From: Solirubrobacteraceae bacterium
Lineage (GTDB): Bacteria; Actinomycetota; Thermoleophilia; Solirubrobacterales; Solirubrobacteraceae
Length of the DNA: 7,325 bases
Direction of reading: 5' to 3'
Assembly: GCA_025935735.1 (NCBI GenBank)
Contig: JAICUS010000298.1
Span: forward strand, 1 to 7,325
Shown: positions 1 to 5,594 of the stretch, piece after piece
Layout of the letters: the number at the start of each line of letters is the position of its first letter
Numbering within the stretch: position 1 is the stretch's first letter
Notes under the pieces: generated by a model
The model's input: only the letters and a program-made list of their open reading frames with translations
Told to the model about the DNA's origin: nothing
Databases searched by the model: none
Program-made: the position numbers and the translations under genes

Positions 1-914
1 CCACCGACCCGCGGGTCCTGGTGGCGGCGGACACGGCCGACGACGCCGGCGTGGTCCAGCTGAGCGAGGACCTGGCGATCGTCCAGACCGTCGACTTCTT
101 CACGCCGATCGTCGACGACCCCTACCGGTTCGGGTATATCGCAGCAGCCAATGCCTTAAGCGACGTGTACGCCATGGGCGGGCGGCCGGTGAGCGCGCTG
201 AACCTGGTGGCGTTCCCGCTGGAGACGCTGGGGCCCGACGTGCTGCGGGAGATCCTGCGCGGCGGGCTGGACGCGGTCACCGCCGCGGGCGCGTCGCTGG
301 TCGGCGGGCACTCGATCGACGACCCCGAGCCCAAGTACGGCCTGGCGGTCACCGGCGTCGTCGACCCGCGCGCGGTGCTGACCAACGCCGGCGGGCGCGC
401 CGGCGACGCGCTGGTCTTGACGAAGCCCCTGGGGGCGGGGACGGTGGCCACGGCGCTCAAGCGCGGCCTGGCGGACGAGGAGCTCGTGTCGCGCGCCGTG
501 ACCGTCATGTCGACCTTGAACGACGTCGCGGCGTCTCAGGCGCGGGCGGCGGGTGCGAGCGCGCTGACCGACGTGACCGGCTTCGGCCTGCTCGGGCACG
601 TGCACGAGCTGGCGGCCGCATCGGGGTTGTCCGCGGAGATCGAAGCGGCGGCGATCCCGGCGATCGACGGTGTGCTCGAGCTGCTGGCCGACGAGCGCGC
701 GCTGGCCGGCGGGTCGCGGCGCAATCGCGCGGATGCGGAGGGGTTCACCGTGTGGGGGGACGCGGTTGCGGAGCCGCACCGGCGGCTGGCGTGCGACGCG
801 ATGACGTCGGGCGGGCTGCTCGCGGCGGTGTCGCCCGCGCGGGCTGGCGAGATCGACGGCTGGGTCGTGGGCCGGCTGGTCGAGGGCGTGGCCGGCTCGA
901 TCAGCGTCGTGTAG
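1..914 (+). CDS. selD: Selenophosphate synthase (selenide, water dikinase), 5'-truncated by window edge
   Basis: The enzyme makes monoselenophosphate from selenide and ATP, the selenium donor for selenocysteine or selenouridine synthesis, in the cytoplasm. The frame is open from base 3 (T-D-P-R-V-L-V) to the TAG at 912-914, about 303 codons. Diagnostic motifs are present in order: the DTADDAGV segment near the left edge, TVDFFTPIVDDPYRFG, ANALSDVYAMGG, the nucleotide/Mg segment GGHSIDDPEPKYGLAVTG, LTKPLGAG, DVTGFGLLGH and the C-terminal TSGGLL. Aligned from memory with E. coli SelD (347 aa), about 38 N-terminal residues are missing, including the catalytic Cys/Sec and Lys. The GTG at 21 is therefore an internal valine, not the start, and whether the enzyme uses Cys or Sec cannot be told. 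A short patch (135-158) has unusually many A/T-ending codons, including a TTA leucine codon. A strong hairpin follows the stop. Family identity is nearly certain. Confidence 0.95.
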   Translation, partial: TDPRVLVAADTADDAGVVQLSEDLAIVQTVDFFTPIVDDPYRFGYIAAANALSDVYAMGGRPVSALNLVAFPLETLGPDVLREILRGGLDAVTAAGASLVGGHSIDDPEPKYGLAVTGVVDPRAVLTNAGGRAGDALVLTKPLGAGTVATALKRGLADEELVSRAVTVMSTLNDVAASQARAAGASALTDVTGFGLLGHVHELAAASGLSAEIEAAAIPAIDGVLELLADERALAGGSRRNRADAEGFTVWGDAVAEPHRRLACDAMTSGGLLAAVSPARAGEIDGWVVGRLVEGVAGSISVV

Positions 915-947
915 GGCTTCGGCGAACGGCTGCTGGGCAGGGAAGCG

Positions 948-975
948 GCCGGCCCGGGCGGAGTGCCGGGCCGGC
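948..975 (+). terminator. Strong GC hairpin downstream of selD, likely terminator
   Basis: GCCGGCCCGG (948-957) pairs perfectly with CCGGGCCGGC (966-975) around an 8-nt loop, starting 33 nt after the selD stop codon. No U-tract follows, so it is not a canonical intrinsic terminator. High-GC actinobacteria often show such tail-less hairpins after genes, so a terminator or 3'-end stabiliser role is inferred. Confidence 0.55.
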
Positions 976-987
976 GTCCGCGGGCGT

Positions 988-1026
988 GTGTCACCTTGCT
1001 CGGGCTCAGCCCGACAAACCGGACAC
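988..1026. repeat. Palindromic intergenic repeat, copy 1
   Basis: This 39-nt unit starts with GTGTCACCTT and ends with GACAC. The ends pair (GTGTC with GACAC), and a central stem TCGGGC (1000-1005) pairs with GCCCGA (1009-1014) around a 3-nt loop, giving a long hairpin with an internal mismatched bulge. It matches copy 2 at 32 of 39 positions with no gaps, counted by hand. It resembles REP-type dispersed palindromes. Wider distribution in the source genome is not visible here. Confidence 0.7.
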
Positions 1027-1030
1027 GCGG

Positions 1031-1045
1031 GGCCGGGCTCCGGCC
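1031..1045. other. Small GC hairpin between the two repeat copies
   Basis: GGCCGG (1031-1036) and CCGGCC (1040-1045) pair around a GCT loop and are followed by GGTTT. It is a short structure that could arise by chance at this GC content. It may form part of a composite structured spacer between the two palindromic repeats. Confidence 0.3.
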
Positions 1046-1059
1046 GGTTTCCGCCGCGC

Positions 1060-1098
1060 GTGTCACCTTCGTCGGGCTGGGGCCGACAAACACGACAC
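1060..1098. repeat. Palindromic intergenic repeat, copy 2
   Basis: This is the second 39-nt unit, 72 bp start-to-start from copy 1 and in the same orientation. The flanking stem extends to GCGTGTC (1058-1064) with GACACGC (1094-1100). The central stem is GTCGG (1071-1075) with CCGAC (1083-1087). Differences from copy 1 fall at the mid-arm dinucleotide, around the loop, and in the 3' bulge, while both GTGTC/GACAC ends and the GACAAA block are unchanged. Confidence 0.7.
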
Positions 1099-1120
1099 GC
1101 CCCGGCACGAGGCCCGGGGC
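1099..1120. other. GC hairpin abutting repeat copy 2
   Basis: GCCCCGG (1099-1105) pairs perfectly with CCGGGGC (1114-1120) around an 8-nt loop. It overlaps the outer stem of repeat copy 2 by two bases, so the two structures would compete. It could back up termination of selD transcripts. There is no U-tract. Confidence 0.35.
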
Positions 1121-1195
1121 CGACCGCCGCCCTACCGAGCAGGCAGTTCGCCGAGCCCGCCTGCACCTCGCGCGGAGCCCGCGGTGCGCCGCGCC

Positions 1196-1224
1196 TTGAC
1201 AGCTAGATACCCGGTATATATAAC
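1196..1224 (+). promoter_or_regulatory. Consensus housekeeping promoter for the padR-ABC operon
   Basis: A perfect -35 hexamer TTGACA (1196-1201) is followed after 17 bp by a near-consensus -10 TATAAC (1219-1224). A start 6-8 nt beyond the -10 box would fall at about 1231-1232, only about 3-4 nt before the padR ATG at 1235, so the transcript is leaderless or nearly so. This is an intrinsically strong promoter and the only AT-rich island in the region, which fits a promoter normally held down by a repressor. Confidence 0.8.
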
Positions 1225-1234
1225 GAGTATCTAG
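1203..1234. promoter_or_regulatory. 32-bp palindromic operator, probable PadR binding site
   Basis: CTAGATAC (1203-1210) and GTATCTAG (1227-1234) are perfect inverted repeats. Pairing continues inward, so that 14 of 16 symmetric pairs match around a TATA|TATA centre at 1218/1219. The left half contains a smaller perfect dyad, ATACC-C-GGTAT (1207-1217), and the right half a degenerate version (1220-1230), which suggests two adjacent dimer sites. The palindrome covers the -10 box and ends on the base before the padR ATG, so binding would block RNA polymerase. PadR regulators commonly bind such AT-rich dyads at their own promoters. Direct binding is inferred from position. Confidence 0.75.
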
Positions 1235-1747
1235 ATGCGCTTCCCGCTCCTCGCTCTCCTCGCCGCGGGCCCGGCCCACGGGTACGAGCTCAAGCAGGCG
1301 CTCGAGCAGCGGTTCGGGGCGGTGCTGGCGCCGCTGAACGCCGGGCAGATCTACACGACCCTGCAGCGCCTGGAGCGCGACGGGCTGGTGGACGACGACG
1401 CGGTCGCGCAGAACGGGCGGCCGAACAAGCGCGTGTACCGGCTGACCGAACAGGGCCGGACGGAGCTGCGCAGCTGGGTGGCCGACTCGACGCCGGCGAC
1501 CCGCCTGAAGGACGACTTCTTCATCAAGCTCGTGCTGGCGGAGGCCGCCGGCATTGCCGACCCGCTCGAGCTCATCGACCGCCAGCGCAGCGCCTACCTG
1601 CAGGCGCTGCGCTCGCTCGACGACGTCGCCGCCGACACGAACGGCGACGTCACCGCCGCGTTGCTCGTCGAGGGCGCGGCGCTGCACCTCGAGGCCGACC
1701 TGAAGTGGCTCGACCTCTGCGAACGGAGGTTGACCCATGGAAGCTGA
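1235..1747 (+). CDS. PadR-family transcriptional regulator
   Basis: This 170-residue protein has a PadR-type winged helix in residues 1-75: the LLALLAAGPAHGYELKQ helix, the recognition-helix segment GQIYTTLQRLERDGLV, and the wing KRVYRLTEQG. A helical C-terminal dimerisation domain follows (about 85-165, the Vir_act_alpha_C type). The start is well fixed: an in-frame TAG (1232-1234) lies directly before the ATG, and MRFPLLALL matches the usual PadR beginning. No Shine-Dalgarno is possible because the promoter sits immediately upstream, so translation is probably leaderless. The gene overlaps the ABC ATPase gene by 11 bp. In this family, repressors next to ABC exporters are usually relieved by a toxic ligand. 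The ligand here is unknown. Self-repression through the 1203-1234 palindrome is inferred. Confidence 0.92.
   Translation: MRFPLLALLAAGPAHGYELKQALEQRFGAVLAPLNAGQIYTTLQRLERDGLVDDDAVAQNGRPNKRVYRLTEQGRTELRSWVADSTPATRLKDDFFIKLVLAEAAGIADPLELIDRQRSAYLQALRSLDDVAADTNGDVTAALLVEGAALHLEADLKWLDLCERRLTHGS
1725..1729 (+). promoter_or_regulatory. Ribosome binding site of the ABC ATPase gene, inside padR
   Basis: GGAGG lies 7 nt before the ATG at 1737, within the last codons of padR. It supports ATG 1737 as the ATPase start and thus the 11-bp overlap, which implies translational coupling. Confidence 0.8.
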
Positions 1748-2480
1748 ACCCGTGATCGTCACCCGCGGACTCACGCGGGAGTACGAGGGCGGCGTCAAGG
1801 CGCTGCGGGGCGTGGACGTCGCGGTCGCGGCCGGCGAGTTCGTCGCCGTGACCGGCCCGAGCGGCTGCGGCAAGTCGACGCTGCTGAACCTGCTGGGAGG
1901 CCTCGACCGGCCGACGCAGGGGGAGATCGAGCTCGGCGGCCGCCGCGTGGACGGATTCAGCGAGGCGCGCTGGGCGCTCACCCGCCGCCACGAGATCGGC
2001 TTCGTGTTCCAGTTCTTCAACCTCATCCCGAACCTGACGGTGGCCGACAACGTCGAGCTGCCGGGGCTGCTGGCCGGCCTGTCCGCCCGCGAGGCGCGCT
2101 CCCGCCGGGAGGAGCTGCTCGGATCGCTCGGGATCGCCGAGCACGCGCCGCAGGCACCTGGGCGCCTCAGCGGCGGCCAGCAGCAGCGGGTGGCGATCGC
2201 CCGCGCGCTGATCAACCGCCCGCGCGTGCTGCTGGCCGACGAGCCGACGGGCAACCTGGACTCGGCCAGCGCCCGCGACGTGCTGGCGCTCCTGCGCGCC
2301 GCCCACGACGAGCGCGGCCAGACCGTCCTGCTGGTCACCCACGACGCGCGCGTGGCCGCCCGCGCGGACCGGGTGATCGCCATGCGCGACGGCGCGGTGG
2401 CCAGCGAGACCCGGCTCGACGCCGGCCAGGGCGACCTGACCGCGGTGGCCCGGCTGATGGAGCTCGAGGCGGGGCGATGA
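1737..2480 (+). CDS. ABC transporter ATP-binding protein, MacB/LolD type
   Basis: This is a 247-residue ATPase subunit that would power the adjacent FtsX-like permease at the inner face of the membrane. All catalytic motifs are intact: Walker A GPSGCGKST (40-48), the Q-loop at Gln92 within FVFQFFNLIPNLT, the signature LSGGQQQR (144-151), Walker B LLADEP with Glu169, the D-loop region TGNLDS, and the switch His202. The FNLIPNLTVADNVELP segment is typical of the MacB/LolD/FtsE branch, which works with FtsX-type permeases. The gene follows padR with an 11-bp overlap and overlaps the permease start by 4 bp (ATGA), so the three are co-translated. Length is normal. The transported substrate cannot be deduced. 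Confidence 0.95.
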   Translation: MEAEPVIVTRGLTREYEGGVKALRGVDVAVAAGEFVAVTGPSGCGKSTLLNLLGGLDRPTQGEIELGGRRVDGFSEARWALTRRHEIGFVFQFFNLIPNLTVADNVELPGLLAGLSAREARSRREELLGSLGIAEHAPQAPGRLSGGQQQRVAIARALINRPRVLLADEPTGNLDSASARDVLALLRAAHDERGQTVLLVTHDARVAARADRVIAMRDGAVASETRLDAGQGDLTAVARLMELEAGR

Positions 2481-4750
2481 CGGCCGCCGCGCTGCGCGTC
2501 GCCCGCGCCGACCTCACGGGCCGCCGCGGCCAGACGCTGCTCACCGCCCTCGCCGTGTTCGCCGCCGCCGCGGCGCTGTTCGTCACGCTGACGCTGCGCT
2601 CCGGCATCGACGACCCGTTCGCCGCCGCCAAGGCCGCCACGCACGGCTCCGACCTGACGATCACCGGCAACCTCTCGAGCGCGCAGCTGCGCGACGTCGC
2701 CCACATGCCGGGTGTCGCTCAGGCGCAGACGCGCCCGTTCGTGCCGGCGGTCACCCCGCTCGGCGGCGAGTCCGTGACCGTCGCCCTCGAGGCGCAGAGC
2801 GGCACGCTCGACCGCCCGCACGTCACCGACGGCCGGCTGCCGCGCGCCGGCGAGGTGCTGCTGGAGCGCAGCTTCGCGCGTGCGAGCGACCTGCGCCCCG
2901 GCGGGCGGCTGACCCTGCGCCACGGCGGGCGGACGATCACGCTGCCGATCGCCGGCCTGGCGGTGACAACCGAGCAGGCCACGTACCCCGGCTGGACGCC
3001 CGGCGTGGCCTGGGCGCCCGCCGCGACCGTGCGCCGCCTCGGGGGCGTCCACACGGCGCTGGCCCTGCGCCTCACCGACCCGAACGCGACCGACCCGTTC
3101 AAGGCGCGGCTCGAGGAGGCCTATCCCGGCCGGCGGGTCGACGTCACCGATTGGCACGACGTCCGCGACACGATCACCGACCAGACGCGGACCAACACGA
3201 TCATCATCGGCGTCAACACGCTGCTCGCGCTGATCGCCGTCGGCTTCACCGTGGCCACGGTCATCAGCGGCCGCGTGCTCGCCCAGCGGCGCGAGATCGG
3301 GCTGCTGAAGGCGGTCGGGCTCACGCCGCGCGGCGTCGTCGCCCTGCTCGTGGGCGAGTACCTGGCGATCGGCCTCGCCGCCGGGCTGCTCGGCCTGGCC
3401 GCCGGCGTCGCCTTCGCGCCGCTGCTGCTGCACCCGATGGCCTCGCTGCTCGCCACGCCGACGCCGAGCGCGCTGCAACCCGGCACGCTGGCGCTCACCC
3501 TCGTCCTCGTGCTGGCCGCGGTGGCGCTGTTCACGTCCATCCCCGCCCTGCGCGCCGGGCGGCTGAACACCGTCGACGCGCTCGCGCTCGGCCGTGCGCC
3601 GGCCTCCGGCGGGGCCTCGCGGGCCGCCCGCGCCGCCGCCGCGCTGCGGCTGCCGCTGGTGGCGCGGCTGGGCGTCAAGGACGCGCTCGCGAGCCGGCTG
3701 CGGGCCGGCCTGACGATCGCCGCGCTCGGCCTGATGGTGGTGACGCTCGTCGCCGCGCTGTCGGTGGAGGCCACCTACGACAAGGTGATCGGCGACCCGG
3801 CGCTGCGGGCGAAGCCGTGGGACCTGCGGGTGGAGCCCGACGCGCTCGGCACCGCCCAGGCCCTGAGCCTCGTCCGCGGCGAGCGCGGCGTGGCGCGGGC
3901 GACGACGCTCGCCGAGTTCTCGGCCACGCTCCCGGGCGGCGGCGGCGCGATCGCCCGGGCCGTCGGGCCGGGCTTCCAGCGCTTCCCCTACGCCGTCCCC
4001 GACGGCCGCATGTTCGCCCGGGCGGGCGAGGCCGTGGCCGGCCGCGGCTTCTACGACACCCACCACCTGCGCATCGGCGACACCGTCACGCTGCACGCCG
4101 CCGGCGCGGCCGTGCGGCTGCACCTGGTCGGCCGCCACGTCGAGCCCGACGGGAACGGCAACGTGGTCATCTTCAGCCGCTCGACGCTGCCCGCCGCCGC
4201 TGCGGCGCGGATCGGCGGCGGCGACGTGATCGCCTCCTTCGTCGCGCACGCCGACGGCCGCGCCATCCAGCGCGACCTCGAGCGCCGCTCGGGCTCGCGC
4301 ATCGCCGGCGAGCTGGTGAGCGACGACGTCCGCCAGGAGCGGGCCGACGTGCGGCCGATCGTCTACGGCTCGAGCGCGCTGCTCGTGGTCGTCGCGCTGG
4401 TGAACCTGCTGACCACGCTGCTGCTCGTCGCCCGCGAGCGCGTGCGGGACTTCGGCATCCTGAAGGCGGTCGGGCTCACGCCGCGCGGCGCACTCGGGGT
4501 CGTCAACGCCGGCGCGGCCGTGCTCGGGCTGGTGGCGATCGTGTTCGGCATCCCCGCCGGGATCCTGATCTTCCGCACGCTGATCGCACTGACGAGCCCG
4601 AGCGAGGGCACGGACATCGTCGGCACCCCGGGCCCGCTCGCGCTCGCGCTGCTCATCCCCGCCGTGCTCGTCGTCACCGCGCTGGCCAGCTCGCTGCCCG
4701 CCCGGCGGGCCGCGGCGGTCAGCGCCGCCGAGGTGCTCCGGGCGGAGTGA
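2477..4750 (+). CDS. FtsX-like ABC transporter permease with two four-helix modules
   Basis: This 757-residue membrane protein pairs with the upstream ATPase. Each half has the FtsX plan of one helix, a large extracytoplasmic domain, then three helices: helices near 18-40, 243-265, 287-315 and 337-357 in the first module, and 410-430, 627-650, 674-700 and 720-742 in the second, estimated from hydrophobicity by eye. The external domains span about 41-242 and 431-626. Both modules carry the conserved cytoplasmic stretch LKAVGLTPRG (277-286 and 662-671), preceded in module 1 by RREIG, and a closing P-x-x-R-A motif (356-360, 741-745). Such duplicated permeases serve lipoprotein release, peptide or antibiotic export, or signalling. 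No separate membrane-fusion protein gene is seen in the window. A GAGG 7 nt upstream supports the ATG within the ATGA overlap. The two halves share a 31-nt exact DNA repeat. Confidence 0.93.
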   Translation: MTAAALRVARADLTGRRGQTLLTALAVFAAAAALFVTLTLRSGIDDPFAAAKAATHGSDLTITGNLSSAQLRDVAHMPGVAQAQTRPFVPAVTPLGGESVTVALEAQSGTLDRPHVTDGRLPRAGEVLLERSFARASDLRPGGRLTLRHGGRTITLPIAGLAVTTEQATYPGWTPGVAWAPAATVRRLGGVHTALALRLTDPNATDPFKARLEEAYPGRRVDVTDWHDVRDTITDQTRTNTIIIGVNTLLALIAVGFTVATVISGRVLAQRREIGLLKAVGLTPRGVVALLVGEYLAIGLAAGLLGLAAGVAFAPLLLHPMASLLATPTPSALQPGTLALTLVLVLAAVALFTSIPALRAGRLNTVDALALGRAPASGGASRAARAAAALRLPLVARLGVKDALASRLRAGLTIAALGLMVVTLVAALSVEATYDKVIGDPALRAKPWDLRVEPDALGTAQALSLVRGERGVARATTLAEFSATLPGGGGAIARAVGPGFQRFPYAVPDGRMFARAGEAVAGRGFYDTHHLRIGDTVTLHAAGAAVRLHLVGRHVEPDGNGNVVIFSRSTLPAAAAARIGGGDVIASFVAHADGRAIQRDLERRSGSRIAGELVSDDVRQERADVRPIVYGSSALLVVVALVNLLTTLLLVARERVRDFGILKAVGLTPRGALGVVNAGAAVLGLVAIVFGIPAGILIFRTLIALTSPSEGTDIVGTPGPLALALLIPAVLVVTALASSLPARRAAAVSAAEVLRAE
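3305..3335 (+). repeat. 31-nt exact internal repeat, module 1 copy
   Basis: This stretch encodes LKAVGLTPRG in the first FtsX module. The same 31 bases occur in the same codon frame at 4460-4490, while flanking DNA of the two modules is diverged. Confidence 0.85.
4460..4490 (+). repeat. 31-nt exact internal repeat, module 2 copy
   Basis: This copy encodes LKAVGLTPRG at residues 662-671 and is identical at DNA level to 3305-3335. Either gene conversion between the modules or strong codon bias on a fully conserved peptide could produce it. Confidence 0.85.
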
Positions 4751-4767
4751 TGTCGCGGGCGCCGGTA

Positions 4768-4791
4768 CTAGTGGCGCACCCGCACCACTAG
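4768..4791. terminator. Stem-loop at convergent gene junction, candidate bidirectional terminator
   Basis: CTAGTGG (4768-4774) pairs with CCACTAG (4785-4791). After one mismatch, GC pairs with GC to close a 4-nt loop. The stem lies between the converging permease and rhomboid-like genes and contains the stop codon of the latter. A competing stem, GCGCC (4759-4763) with GGCGC (4773-4777), overlaps it. There are no U-tracts. Confidence 0.4.
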
Positions 4792-5540
4792 CGCTCGGGG
4801 AGCCGGGCCAGGATGAGCCCGAGCACGATCCCGATGACCCCGCCCGCGAGCCCGGCCACCCCGCTGGCCTCGTCGGCGGCCAGCGGCAGCAGGACCAGGA
4901 CGGCGGCGATGGCCAGGACGCCCAGCAGGTCGCTGTCGTCCTCGTGGCCGCGCCGGCGGCCGAGCACGTCGCGCATCGCCCAGGCGGCGAGCATGCCCAG
5001 CGCCGCGCCGTTGGCCCCGAACGCCCACGTCGACCCGCCCAGCTGCACGCCGATGTACGCGCCGCCGGCGCCACAGGCGAAGAACGTCAGCAACACCGCC
5101 CAGAACCCGTGCCGGCGCTCCAGCAGCAGGCCGAACAGGGCGACCGCGCCCAGCGTCAGGATCTCGTAGCCGGTGGAGTCGTACGCGAAGAGCGTGGTGA
5201 ACGGGCGCCAGGCGTCCTCGAACCCCGTGGCGTAGCCGACGTCGGAGTAGTCCAGCAGCGCGGACTTCAGCGCCACGGTGACCAGCACCGAGGCCAGCAC
5301 GAGCACCCAGATGAACCACGGGCGCCGGTCGGGCCGGATCCCGGGGATCTCGTTCGGCCGCAGCCGCGGCAGCTGCGGGCGCGACCGGGCCCGGCGCGCG
5401 GCCTTGGAGACGCCGCCCCGGTCGAGCTTCGGCGCGCGCTTCTGGATCCGCGTGCCGCAGTAGGGGCACTCCGTGATGTACGGAGACACCTCTGCGCCGC
5501 AGCTCTTGCAGACGAGGAAGAGGTCCGGGCCGCTCGACAT
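4788..5540 (-). CDS. Rhomboid-fold membrane protein with N-terminal zinc ribbon, probably proteolytically inactive
   Basis: This 250-residue protein starts with a zinc ribbon (C11-x2-C14, C25-x2-C28), then a basic, proline-rich linker (about 31-74), then a six-helix membrane core (about 75-95, 122-140, 147-165, 172-190, 204-222, 225-245). The core reads like a rhomboid: WRPFTTLFAY (111-120) resembles the W-R-xx-T-xx-F-x-H region, LLLERRHG follows helix 2, GANGAALGML (175-184) sits at the GxSG site, and AGLAGG (229-234) at the A-H-L-G-G site. The key residues differ: the nucleophile position is Asn177, the catalytic His position is Gly230, and the helix-2 His/Asn are absent. A rhomboid pseudoprotease is inferred. 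I chose ATG 5540; an in-frame TTG at 5549 would add three residues. It lies 54 bp downstream of the ligase gene on the same strand. Confidence 0.85.
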   Translation of the reverse strand: MSSGPDLFLVCKSCGAEVSPYITECPYCGTRIQKRAPKLDRGGVSKAARRARSRPQLPRLRPNEIPGIRPDRRPWFIWVLVLASVLVTVALKSALLDYSDVGYATGFEDAWRPFTTLFAYDSTGYEILTLGAVALFGLLLERRHGFWAVLLTFFACGAGGAYIGVQLGGSTWAFGANGAALGMLAAWAMRDVLGRRRGHEDDSDLLGVLAIAAVLVLLPLAADEASGVAGLAGGVIGIVLGLILARLPER

Positions 5541-5552
5541 GAACGGCAATCA

Positions 5553-5558
5553 AGTCTA
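5553..5558 (-). promoter_or_regulatory. Possible -10 box for the rhomboid-like gene
   Basis: On the minus strand TAGACT fits the actinobacterial TANNNT pattern and ends 12 nt before ATG 5540, which would give a very short leader. No clear -35 is seen, and no Shine-Dalgarno precedes the ATG. Read-through from the upstream ligase gene is an equally good explanation for expression. Confidence 0.3.
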
Positions 5559-5594
5559 CGCGCCCGAACCCGGCGCCTCGACGGTTTTAACCCA

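Larger units (their letters stand above)
915..1234. other. 320-bp intergenic region between selD and padR
   Basis: No convincing gene is seen here. Short open frames on both strands have low-complexity Arg/Pro/Ala-rich translations and simply reflect high GC. The region holds, in order: a 10-bp GC hairpin (948-975), two 39-nt palindromic repeats (988-1026 and 1060-1098), small GC hairpins between and after them, a stretch at 1121-1195 in which I see nothing specific, and the padR promoter/operator (1196-1234). Confidence 0.75.

Noticed and set aside
21..914. GTG at 21 as the true start of selD
   Set aside because: The frame is open to the window edge and the residues before it (T-D-P-R-V-L) match the conserved D-P-x-L-L-V stretch of SelD, so this GTG encodes an internal valine.
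988..1098. The two repeats as a minimal CRISPR array
   Set aside because: There are only two copies at 82% identity, the repeats are long inverted palindromes, the single spacer is itself a GC hairpin, and no cas genes are nearby.
752..1234. Small plus-strand frames across the selD-padR gap
   Set aside because: The translations are Arg/Pro/Gly-rich and made of the palindromic repeat sequence in various frames. No credible start signal or domain is present.
536..5074. A 1512-codon open frame on the minus strand
   Set aside because: It runs antisense through selD, padR, the ABC genes and part of the rhomboid-like gene. Its translation is low-complexity Arg/Ala/Gly-rich without any domain. It is a by-product of GC-rich third positions in the plus-strand genes.
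5560..5576. GCGCC/GGCGC stem between the ligase and rhomboid-like genes as a terminator
   Set aside because: It is only 5 bp with a 7-nt loop and no U-tract, which is expected by chance at this GC content, so it is not listed as a feature.
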